Position numbers and translations under genes: made by a program. The notes beneath the pieces are model-generated. The model did no database searches. It was not told the DNA's origin and was given only the letters and a program-made list of their open reading frames with translations. A DNA stretch of 64,000 nucleotides, from positions 29,420,189-29,484,188 of the forward strand of contig CAKAKS010000060.1 of NCBI GenBank assembly GCA_916700875.1, in the 5' to 3' direction. The DNA is from Sebastes aleutianus (lineage: Eukaryota > Chordata > Actinopteri > Perciformes > Sebastidae). Below, piece after piece: positions 53,601-58,924 of the stretch. Every line of letters begins with the position of its first letter. Within the stretch, counting starts at the first letter, position 1.

Positions 53601-56600
53601 TAATCACACATTTTTCATCTGTTCAAAATGTACCTTAAAGGGAGATTTGTCAAGTATTTAATACTCTTAACACATGGGAGTGGGCAAATATGCTGCTTTA
53701 TGCAAGTAAATGTATATGTTTATTATTGTAAATCAATTAACAACACAAAATTATGACAATATTGCCCAGAAACCCTCACAGGTTTCATTTAACATAAAAA
53801 ATATGCTCAAATCATAACATGGCAAACTGCAGCCCAACAGGCGACAACAGCTGCAGGGACCCCTTTGAAAATGGCCATGACAGTTTTTCCTCGCCAAAAT
53901 CTAGCGCTACCTAAAGCAAGCTAGTATGACAGCTACAACCTAAGTTGCGTTAATTCGTCAAAGAAATTAGTGATGTTAAAACAAATATGCATTAACGCGT
54001 TAACCTTGAGAGCCCTAATAAATACATAGATATATTTATTGAATCGTTATTTATTATTAAGATAATAAATCATACACCAGCAACTTGGTAAAAATCTTCA
54101 AAATTAACAGGAATTACAATTCAAGCGTAAACTTTTTCAATGCAGCAACAAATTGGTCAAAACTTAAACAGGAATTAAAATTCCAGTCTATAATGTATAT
54201 AGTATATAAACCTAGAGGTGAATGGAATACATCGGTCCCATTGTCACCGATTTCAGATCCAGCTATTTAAGTCTGTATCTGCCCGATATCTGATATCTGG
54301 CTCAATATAAATGTGTCTGACATTATAGTGAAAGAAAAAATTGGCATTTCCTCCGTGTTCTCCATTATCAACATATGCGATCAATGGCGGAAATGTGATG
54401 AAAACACAAAGCCCATGTAGCCCAGATGTGTCGTTATATGTTTCTGAGGGATGCACATCTGCTGTGGTTGGGACGCTCTATGTCGCTACGAAGGGAAGCC
54501 AAATCCAAGTCTGGGGAAGAAAAATCCTCAAATAAACAACCTTTTTTTACCCAGCTGGGCCATCGCATACCATCCAGGTTTTTCCTAGTTACAGTAGCTA
54601 ACTTGCACAATGACAAATGTTGTTGTTGGCTCCACCCATTGAGTTTTTCTCCCTTCAGCTCGCTCTGGTTCAGAGAGATATAACAAGACTCTCTGAACCA
54701 AGTCAGAATATTGTGAAATAAAAGTTCCAATGGCTGAAAAGAGAGAAGAAAAATTTCAAATCTCGATATTGGAGATGGAAGAAAAGCATTCTACTGAACA
54801 TAAAGACAGATGACAAAGCAGTAGATCTAGTCCTGTGAACTGTTTTTGAAGTTATTGTTAGTATTGTGCGAGTGTGTGTACATGCGGTCGGGGTTGAGAA
54901 CAGGTATGCAGGTGTGAGAACAGGTTGGAGTGTTTTAAAGAAGCTGGAATTCACTCTCTGTCTTTGTAGTGGTGCCATGGACTTAATCCAGACACGTGTA
55001 ACAAACCTCCTGACATCTGAGAGAGTTTAAACAAAGTGTACCTTATTCTATTAGTGTGTAAAAGGCGTGTCCACATTTTCTAATGATCAAAGTACACATA
55101 GACTCGCTCTGTTTACATGTGAAGACAGCATGTACTGTATAGATACAAGCACCGCCCTAGCACATTGTTTTTCTTACACACCTCACATTGCCTCATTGTA
55201 TCAGGCTGCTACCTGTTCTGGAAACACGTGCAATAAATAAAAGCCCATTCAACGTGCACACCGGAGAACATACTTTACATTCTCCCTGCATGTAAATGAG
55301 TTCTACATCATCCCCACACCTCACCACACAGGTGAGAATGGTGCACAAATGATGGATAATTTTTTGTGCTAATTTTGACCTTTTACCATGCATTAGGCAG
55401 CATTAACAGCCCTCCCATTTTAAAAATAGAGCTCACTCAGTGATGACAAGCTCCGTTAAAGATCAAACATCGTTTAGTCAGTCCCCCGTTTCAAAATCGC
55501 AGCACAACTTTCTACCCTCACCGCAAATCAGTGTCCCTCATTTAAAAGGTATGTGGCAACTTTCTACCACTTAAGCCTATTTGAAAGTGCGGTCAGCTGC
55601 GTCTGGGAGGTGACGGGCGGATAAAGGCCTCCTCTGTCCTGTCCCCGGTGAAGATTTGGCTTTTATTTAGGTGACGAGGGAAGAAAGACAGAAGCACAGG
55701 CCCACACATCTCCAGAATGGAAACCTCCCCCCCACCCCTGAAACTGCTCAGCGTGAGGCCAGTTGCTGTCTTTGCAAAAACTAAAAAGAGTCGCATTCTG
55801 AAGCAGCGGTGCTGAACTTAAATGGGGGCCGCTTCGCAGTTCACAGCTCATCTTTACAATCAGAGGCTGTCTCAGTGCAGCACAGACATTCAGTTAGAGA
55901 GTGGACCTCTGCACAAGAACGTTTTGTTTGTGCAGAGATTGGCATTTGGAATTATGAGTTTTTAGTAGGGCTGTCAATCGATTACAATATCGCAAATTAA
56001 TCGCGCATTTTTTATCTGCTCAAAATATACATTTAAAGGGAGATTTTCTCAAATATTTAATAATTTTATCAACATGGGAATGGACAAATATGCTGCTTTA
56101 TGCAAATGTATGTATATATTTATTATTGGAAATCAATTAACAACACAAAACAATGACAAATATTGTCCAGAAACCCTCACAGGTACTGCATTTAACATAA
56201 AAAGTATGCTCAAATCATAACATGGCAAACTGCAGCCCAACAGGCAACAACAGCTGTCAGTGTGTCAGTGTGCTGACTTGACTATGACTTGCCCCAAACT
56301 GCATGTGATTATCATAAAGTGGGCATGTCTGTAAAGGGGAGACTCGTGGGTACCCATAGAACCCATTTACATTCACATATCTTGAGGTCAGAGGTCAAGG
56401 GACCCCTTTGAAAATGGCCATGACAGTTTTTCCTCGCCAAAATTTAGCATAAGTTTGGAGCGTTATTTAGATTCCTTCGCAACAAGCTAGTATGACATTG
56501 TTGGTACCAATGAATTTCTTATGTTTTCTAGTTTCATATGATGCCAGTATCTTCACTCTAGCTTTAAAACCTGAAAATATCAAGCTGCATTCATGCGTTA

Positions 56601-58924
56601 AAGAAATTAGTGGCGTTAAAACAGATTTGCGTTAACGTGTTATTCTCACGTTAACTTTGACAGCTTCTAGTTTTTAGATTTTCATCAATCACATCAGGTG
56701 AATTAGAGATCGGTGAGCCACTTCCTTAACAGAATGAATGTACCTTTAGCATATCTGGGACCAGCTTACAGAGCTGTAGAGATACACAACAACGCAGAAA
56801 GAGATCTGCAAGCTGAACAATAAACGCAATGACTACTACATTGTGTACAAACTATTTCAAACATGACCCAAAACTCAGATCCTCTGGTTTGTGGTTTTTA
56901 TTTCCACATCACTCACAACACTGTTGGCACATCAATAGAATATCTTGAGGCCTAATATACTTCACCTGTATGACTTAAACCCATCAACATTTATCATGCA
57001 GACCTGTTTCTACACAAGGCAATTCTCACACGAACACCCACAAACACACACACACTCATACACCTGGCCATCTGCCAGCCTCTCCTATGGAGCAATGCGG
57101 TGTGAATTTAAGCACATAAATCAGCCAGGGTGGCAATTGAGCCAGAGACAGAGGAGGGTTTTTATTGGCCTCATAAAAACAGATGCAGAGGTATGTTTCT
57201 CTCACGTGTGCTGATGGGTCGACTCGGCTCCCCCAAAGCCAGTTAGTGCACGTCCCAGCCTTAACAATTAGCTTGACATGGCAACCTCGCGCTCAGACTG
57301 ACAAGCCTATGTCGGGCCGTCGTAAAAAACGGGATGAAAGGCCCCGATATGCTCCGACATTCCAGTTTCACCACAAATTTTAGGATTATGTGATTGTCTT
57401 TAACACATAAAGGGAGTTCGTATTAGGCGTCTAGACAAATTCTTGAATATATATGTTTTTTGATCACAGGCTGTGTCGTGAGTTAGTAGCTGTTGGTGTT
57501 ATTATGGCTTGTTTGAATGTACTTGTACTCACACCCAACCCCGCTGATGTCTCCTTTCAAAAGGGCTCGTATGGAATGATTCATATGCTAATGGTTCGTG
57601 GGTAATGCTTTTATTAGGATACTTGTTAACTTGTCAAAGGATTTTTGTCAAGATGCAACAAGCCGCTGAATGAAGATGATTTGATTTCACTTGACTTGCA
57701 TTTATTTTTTAATCACCAGCTTGACGTAGGAATAATAACATTCCTCACAACACATCTAAGTGTTTTTGAGCAAAGTAACGCCGGAGCCGTGCGTGGGTGT
57801 AATCTACACTCCAGTGTGTGTGTACGCTTTGTGTTTAGCCAGATTCTTTTTTCCTCATGTGAGCTTGAACAAATGACGGTTTGTGTTGTGTTCCAGACCA
57901 TGCAGCCCCGGAGGGAAGACTGTAACAGCGTGCGGCCTGAGGACTGGAATCCCCGAATCCCCGTGGGCCTTTCCCCTGTAAGCAGATAACTCCACCCACC
58001 TCACCTCTCTACCTCCACCAATCTGAACGCACACATTGTCATAGACAATACACACACGGAGGCTTATTATCTCCCGACATGTCATTTATTTCTATATCGG
58101 TGTTTACAGGCTTGTGAAGCAGGAAACATTCATAGGAGCAGCATGTGGATTTATCTTTCAAGTGCATTTTGAGCAATTTTTGTTTGAATAATTGTCAAAT
58201 ACCACCGTGTTTTACATATCGCAAAGATTTGAATTACATCTAATACTGATACCGAAGTCAAATACAGATTTTTTTGTGTTTTTTTTATAGGGCTATTCTC
58301 AATCACAGAAATTCTCAGATGACTAACACTCATACGAGTTTGTCAACTAATCGATGAGTTGATTTAATCGACAGTAGAGCTGTAACGATTAATCGATTGG
58401 TTGTCAATTATTAAATCAATCACCAACTATTTTGATAATCAATTAATTAGTTTGAATCATTTTTTATGAGAAAAAAAAGGTCAAAATTCTCTGAAAGCAT
58501 AAAAAATGACTAAAGAAATCTTAGTTGACCAAAACGACAGATTAGTCGACTAAGAGGAAGCAGCCTTTTTTTTTTTTGCCTAATTTGGTATCAAAACGTC
58601 TGGAAAAATAAAGAGAAATCTTGTTGCTCAGTTACCAAACATGCACCGATACATTGAATTTAATATACTAACTGTCACACATGACTCTGATGATATTAAA
58701 TGCAATATCTGACAACGTATTTGAGTTTTAAACATCTTTATGATTTTATATAGGATTTCCTTCCTCAGGTGAAACCGTCGCCTCTGCCCAGCGAGTGGAA
58801 CGGCAAAACAGAGAGCTGCATCCTCAACATCAACTCCACCATCTACGACGAGATCCAGCAGGAGATGAAGAGGGCCAAAGTCTCCCAGGCCCTGTTCGCA
58901 AAGGTGGCCGCCTCCAAGAGCCAG
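25631..58924 (+). CDS. satb1: SATB1-type special AT-rich sequence-binding protein, 3'-partial gene (10 coding exons seen)
   Basis: Joined coding exons: 25631-25841, 29411-29587, 31228-31354, 35564-35687, 43472-43583, (44647-44724), 49157-49668, 52687-52899, (57897-57977), 58769-58924; brackets mark candidate cassettes. All junctions are GT-AG and keep frame. The product is 544 aa without and 597 aa with cassettes, against about 763 aa for mammalian SATB1. Domains without cassettes: nuclear-localisation region about 20-45, ULD about 71-172, CUTL about 173-250, Gln/Pro-rich linker, CUT1 about 380-467, and the start of CUT2 about 510-544. The rest of CUT2 and the homeodomain lie beyond the window. 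SATB1 is known as a nuclear tetramer that binds base-unpairing AT-rich DNA and recruits chromatin remodellers. SATB2 is excluded because the N-terminus starts MDHL and the ULD has GKWNPVPLSY; SATB2 differs at both places (from memory). Teleosts carry satb1a and satb1b; the window does not tell which one this is. Confidence 0.95.
25880..26334 (+). mobile_element. Family F repeat fragments (AGTTGCAG...ATTAATCG type)
   Basis: Two partial copies in a row share CTCAAATGTGAAGATTT (about 25919 and 26095), then GGACAAAA and TCTGGGAAA; the block ends GAAAATAATCATTAGTTGCAG-TCCTA. The same pattern recurs at 34800, 58378 and 61175. Confidence 0.55.
26446..26962 (-). mobile_element. Family C element, copy 1 (GATACC/GGTATC-rich)
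   Basis: It starts GGATGCACCGATACCGAT and ends with GGTATCG/GTTATCGG repeats and GGATCGGCCCCTATCG. The order of motifs is the reverse complement of the copies at 36993 and 53356. This is a common type of fish interspersed repeat with short inverted ends; it has no coding capacity. It abuts family G sequence on its right. Confidence 0.7.
26967..27208 (-). mobile_element. Family G repeat (TAGTCGAC-rich), copy 1
   Basis: Rich in TAGTCGACTAA motifs. It ends GGTGCAGCCCTA, the complement of a TAGGGCTGCACC start, a hAT-type end. The left end is cut by family C copy 1. Confidence 0.55.
27411..27454. repeat. (CA)n microsatellite
   Basis: About 22 uninterrupted CA units in the intron after the first coding exon. 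Confidence 0.95.
28165..28445. promoter_or_regulatory. Candidate intronic conserved non-coding element
   Basis: Single-copy sequence without repeats or microsatellites in an otherwise repeat-rich intron. It has CAATATTTACTGCAG, TGGAAACAAAGCC, TCTTTATTGTTAG (Sox-like ATTGTT) and ATTGATTGTTTTGCC. Inferred from texture; not tested. Confidence 0.25.
29411..29587 (+). CDS. satb1: satb1 coding exon: ULD, first half (aa 71-129)
   Basis: The acceptor is gtgtcctcag and the donor is AAAG|gtaacc. The exon is 177 nt, phase 1 at both ends. It encodes the start of the ubiquitin-like domain used for tetramer formation and partner binding. Recognisable motifs are MLPVFCVVEHYEN, EEHAEFVLVRKDMLFNQL and LGYSHSSAAQAK, nearly identical to mammalian SATB1 (MLPVFCVVEHYEN is shared exactly). 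The Gly codon at position 71 is split across the junction with the previous exon. Confidence 0.96.
29784..29825. repeat. (CA)n microsatellite
   Basis: About 21 CA units about 200 bp after the ULD exon; a shorter CA run precedes it. Confidence 0.95.
30419..31059 (+). mobile_element. Family A hAT-like non-autonomous element, copy 2 (satb1 intron)
   Basis: It starts TAGGCTGTCAATAAAT (one G lost) and ends CTTTGACAGCCCTA, 641 bp. A perfect 8-bp direct repeat AAATAAAG flanks it at 30411-30418 and 31060-31067. It carries AGGTCAGAGGTCA at 30802-30814. The TAG...CTA ends plus 8-bp duplication are the hAT hallmark. No coding capacity. Confidence 0.88.
31228..31354 (+). CDS. satb1: satb1 coding exon: ULD, second half (aa 130-171)
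   Basis: The acceptor is tcatccag|GTATG and the donor is CACAG|gtaaga. The exon is 127 nt and leaves a split Ser codon (AG|T) for the next exon. The protein reads MIQVGKWNPVPLSYVTDAPD, then VADMLQDVYHVVTLKIQLH. The K-W-N triplet falls at residues 136-138, the same numbering as in human SATB1, where it is implicated in oligomerisation. An (AC)n tract starts within about 10 nt of the donor in the following intron. Confidence 0.96.
33495..33580. repeat. (GA)n-rich low-complexity tract
   Basis: Imperfect GAGAGA runs with GGCAGGCAG interruption, followed by CT-rich sequence to about 33720 that could pair with it. Confidence 0.8.
33791..34726 (+). mobile_element. Family E hAT-like element, copy 1 (satb1 intron)
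   Basis: Inverted ends CTAGAGGCGCACCGA and CCGTGCATCTCTAG enclose about 935 bp. GCTTGGACT occurs immediately on both sides (33782-33790 and 34727-34735), a target-site duplication of 8-9 bp. The interior shares the segment TGCTGTGAAAACATC...CAAACAACTGGATTTA with copies at 44839 and 49800. No transposase frame. Confidence 0.75.
34800..35070 (+). mobile_element. Family F repeat, copy 2
   Basis: It starts AGCTGAAACAATTAATTGA and contains GGTCGGACAAAAACAAGCAA and TCGATAATGACATTAATCTG. It is diverged, without clear ends. Confidence 0.5.
35564..35687 (+). CDS. satb1: satb1 coding exon: CUT-like domain, first half (aa 172-213)
   Basis: A long CT-rich tract (about 35420-35560) leads to the acceptor ctctccacag. 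The donor is TCACAG|gtgctg (phase 0), a weaker-than-consensus site. The 124-nt exon encodes CPKLEDLPPEQWSHSTVRNA and DMNQSSLAKECPLSQ, characteristic of SATB proteins. In mammals a Ser of this NQSSLAKEC segment (Ser185) is a known phosphorylation switch; the segment is intact here. Together with the next exon it forms the CUTL domain, which helps target matrix-attachment DNA. Confidence 0.96.
36993..38208 (+). mobile_element. Family C element, copy 2, split by nested insertions
   Basis: The left arm is 36993-37061 (GGGATGCATCGATCCGAC ... AGCCGATAC); the right arm is 37859-38208, ending GGTATCGTTGCATCCC. Inverted ends GGGATGCA/TGCATCCC are visible. The gap is filled by another repeat (about 37062-37281) and family B copy 1. 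In the uninterrupted family the two arms are contiguous. Confidence 0.7.
37282..37852 (+). mobile_element. Family B TIR element, copy 1 (nested)
   Basis: Imperfect terminal inverted repeats AGAGTGTTCCAGGGATGA and TCATTCCTGTAGCACTCT end a 571-bp unit. The flanks tcactaat (37274-37281) and ttactaat (37853-37860) match 7 of 8, suggesting an 8-bp target duplication. A subterminal inverted pair (GTTCCCTCGAC / gacgagggaac) is also present. The unit lies within a family C copy. Confidence 0.65.
40033..40080. repeat. (CA)n microsatellite
   Basis: CA run interrupted once by GTA; a pure (GT)n of about 23 units follows at 40404-40449. Confidence 0.95.
41466..42252 (+). mobile_element. Family B TIR element, copy 2, interrupted by family A
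   Basis: It has the same ends as copy 1 (AGAGTGGTGCAGGGATGA left, CATTCCTGCAGCACTCT right) and the same subterminal CCCTCGACAAAAAGCCAATGG. Its middle is absent and the space is occupied by family A sequence at 41543-42159. No matching flanking duplication was seen. Confidence 0.6.
41543..42159 (+). mobile_element. Family A element fragment, copy 3, inside a family B copy
   Basis: The body matches copies 2 and 5 (subterminal ATTGCGATTAATCGCATGAT, central CCCCAAACTGCATGTGATTA), but both ends are missing. The left end begins AATCGATTAAA and the right stops at AACTTTGAC. Sequence on each side belongs to family B. There is no target duplication, so it did not arrive here by simple transposition, or its ends were later lost. 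Confidence 0.75.
43472..43583 (+). CDS. satb1: satb1 coding exon: CUT-like domain, second half (aa 214-250)
   Basis: The acceptor ctctttcag follows a CT-rich run; the donor is GATGG|gtaagc, leaving phase 1. The 112-nt exon encodes [20 protein letters not shown] and then QEFGRWYKHFKKTKDMM, virtually identical to mammalian SATB1. It ends exactly at DMM, where mammals continue with the VEMD caspase-6 site. The 7.8-kb intron before it is the longest complete intron in the window and is full of transposon copies. Confidence 0.96.
44647..44724 (+). CDS. satb1: Candidate satb1 cassette exon, 26 codons, between CUTL and the linker
   Basis: The acceptor is ggctgtgcag|GCATG and the donor is CACTAG|gtatgt. 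The exon is 78 nt, phase 1 at both ends, so skipping or inclusion keeps the frame. It adds residues reading GMRQPSQLEGYLGT then CVLRESPRANAL. The exon is about 60% GC with coding-like composition, unlike its AT-rich surroundings, and has no stop. I do not recognise it in mammalian SATB1, where DMM is followed directly by VEMD. A (GT)n run sits where a pyrimidine tract would be (44599-44620) and a (CA)n run follows 17 nt after the exon. A chance open segment with splice-like ends cannot be excluded. Confidence 0.6.
   Translation, partial: ACANRPSWRATWGRVSSVRARVPTH
44839..45802 (+). mobile_element. Family E-related composite repeat, copy 2 (satb1 intron)
   Basis: It shares its interior with 33791-34726 (AAACAGGTCATATTTCCCTC, TGCTGTGAAAACATCTTC) but has different ends (GGATGTCACAATACC / CATGACATTCC). 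CCAACCTTAAAC flanks both sides (44827-44838, 45803-45814). It contains a strong inverted repeat at 45498-45594. Confidence 0.55.
45498..45594. repeat. Near-perfect inverted repeat, 40-bp arms, 17-bp loop
   Basis: The left arm 45498-45537 (starting GTTGAAATCGGCAGG) and right arm 45555-45594 (ending CCTGCCAATTTCAAC) are complementary at 39 of 40 positions. The arms contain AGTTAACGTTAGCTGT. It lies inside a transposon-derived region of a satb1 intron. Confidence 0.92.
48504..48554. repeat. (CA)n microsatellite
   Basis: About 25 uninterrupted CA units; a poly-T of about 20 lies at 48600-48619. Confidence 0.95.
49157..49668 (+). CDS. satb1: satb1 coding exon: Gln/Pro-rich linker and first half of CUT1 (aa 251-421)
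   Basis: The acceptor ccttcctccag is followed at once by cag, a NAGNAG site (exon start 49157 or 49160, differing by one codon). The donor is ACCCAG|gtaagg, phase 0. The exon begins AEMDGLSDLS, with the Asp numbered 254 as in human. A His/Asn repeat (NHSHNHNHNHNH-like, 49198-49227) and QQQQ follow, then the conserved HPGLVSTPISPQLVNQQ and NQQYAVNRLLAQQSL. It ends in CUT1: SVEIYQWVRDELKRAGISQ and AVFARVAFNRTQ. The Gln after SQ and the final Gln correspond to DNA-contacting residues 390 and 402 of human CUT1. Confidence 0.95.
49800..50340 (-). mobile_element. Family E-related repeat, copy 3 (satb1 intron)
   Basis: Reverse-complement of the shared interior: AGGAGATGTTTTTACAGCC and AGAGAGGGAATTATGACCTG at about 50105-50160. 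GTGATCCGTGCATTTCTTAA near 50245 resembles the element end of copy 1. The boundaries are approximate. Confidence 0.55.
50643..50685. repeat. (CA)n microsatellite
   Basis: About 21 CA units; a (GT)n-rich stretch follows at about 50869-50919. Confidence 0.95.
52167..52398. mobile_element. Short TIR element (232 bp), hAT-like ends
   Basis: It starts TAGGGGTGGGA and ends TCCCAGCCCTA, inverted repeats matching at 10 of 11. The interior ends with GTATCATGATCGTATCG sequence typical of fish MITEs. No matching 8-bp flanks were found, so the superfamily is inferred from the ends only. Confidence 0.55.
52687..52899 (+). CDS. satb1: satb1 coding exon: second half of CUT1 (aa 422-492)
   Basis: The acceptor is ccatcacgcag and the donor is GTACAG|gtaacc; both ends are phase 0 (213 nt, 71 codons). 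The protein begins [20 protein letters not shown] and continues LRAMQNFLQLPEVERDRIYQ, then the linker with ASAMGAPPLISTPPSRPVQ. This is the C-terminal half of CUT1, a helical DNA-binding domain specific to AT-rich base-unpairing elements. It is nearly identical to mammalian SATB1; the linker carries GAPPL where human has GPAPL. Confidence 0.96.
53356..54302 (+). mobile_element. Family C element, copy 3, host of family A copy 4
   Basis: The left part, GGAATGCACCGATCCAAC ... GGGCTTTGGGTATCG, continues to 53554. The right part, from 54026, holds CAATGCAGCAACAAATTGG and the terminal GATATC motifs shared with copy 2. The right terminal inverted repeat is decayed. Confidence 0.7.
53555..54017 (+). 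mobile_element. Family A hAT-like element, copy 4, nested in a family C copy
   Basis: It starts TAGGGCTGTCGATCC and ends TTGAGAGCCCTA, 463 bp with internal deletions relative to copies 2 and 5. A perfect 8-bp duplication ATAAATAC lies at 53547-53554 and 54018-54025. Removing the element rejoins family C sequence on both sides, so the insertion is younger than its host repeat. Confidence 0.88.
55966..56669 (+). mobile_element. Family A hAT-like element, copy 5 (satb1 intron), best preserved
   Basis: It starts TAGGGCTGTCAATCGATT and ends TTGACAGCTTCTA, 704 bp. A perfect 8-bp duplication GTTTTTAG flanks it at 55958-55965 and 56670-56677. The internal sequence includes a perfect DR1, AGGTCAGAGGTCA, at 56385-56397. 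No open frame of transposase length. Confidence 0.9.
57897..57977 (+). CDS. satb1: Candidate satb1 cassette exon, 27 codons, between CUT1 and CUT2
   Basis: The acceptor is gttgtgttccag and the donor is CCCCT|gtaagc, both phase 0, so the exon is optional for frame. It encodes TMQPRREDCNSVRPEDWN and PRIPVGLSP: charged, Pro-containing and without a domain I recognise. Skipping it joins SRPVQ to VKPSPLP, which matches mammalian SATB1 (SRPPQ-VKTAT), so the skipped form is the conserved one. GC content and codon use are coding-like. Inclusion would lengthen the flexible spacer between the two CUT domains. Confidence 0.6.
57978..58768 (+). other. satb1 intron between second cassette exon and CUT2 exon (791 bp)
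   Basis: Family G copy 2 interrupted by family F (58306-58568); otherwise short single-copy sequence. Confidence 0.75.
58306..58568 (-). mobile_element. Family G repeat, copy 2, interrupted by family F
   Basis: The outer parts (58306-58375 and 58499-58568) match copy 1 (GACTAACACTC, GACTAAAGAAATCTTAGT, GATTAGTCGACTAAGAGG). Family F-like sequence, GAGCTGTAACGATTAATCG, occupies 58378-58498. Confidence 0.5.
58769..58924 (+). CDS. satb1: satb1 coding exon: first half of CUT2 (last exon in the window)
   Basis: The acceptor is tccttcctcag and the donor is GCCAG|gtactg, phase 0 (156 nt, 52 codons). The linker VKPSPLPSEWNGKTES is followed by INSTIYDEIQQEMKRAKVSQ and ALFAKVAASKSQ, the N-terminal half of the CUT2 domain. 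The exon stops right after the Gln homologous to the CUT1 exon boundary. The continuing exon, expected to start with Gly-Trp-Leu-Cys, was not found from 58925 to 64000, so the gene is truncated by the window edge. Confidence 0.95.

Larger units (their letters stand above)
52900..57896 (+). other. satb1 intron between CUT1 and the second cassette exon (4997 bp)
   Basis: Family C copy 3 with nested family A copy 4 (53356-54302) and family A copy 5 (55966-56669). Single-copy sequence 54303-55950 and 56680-57880 shows no exon. Confidence 0.85.
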
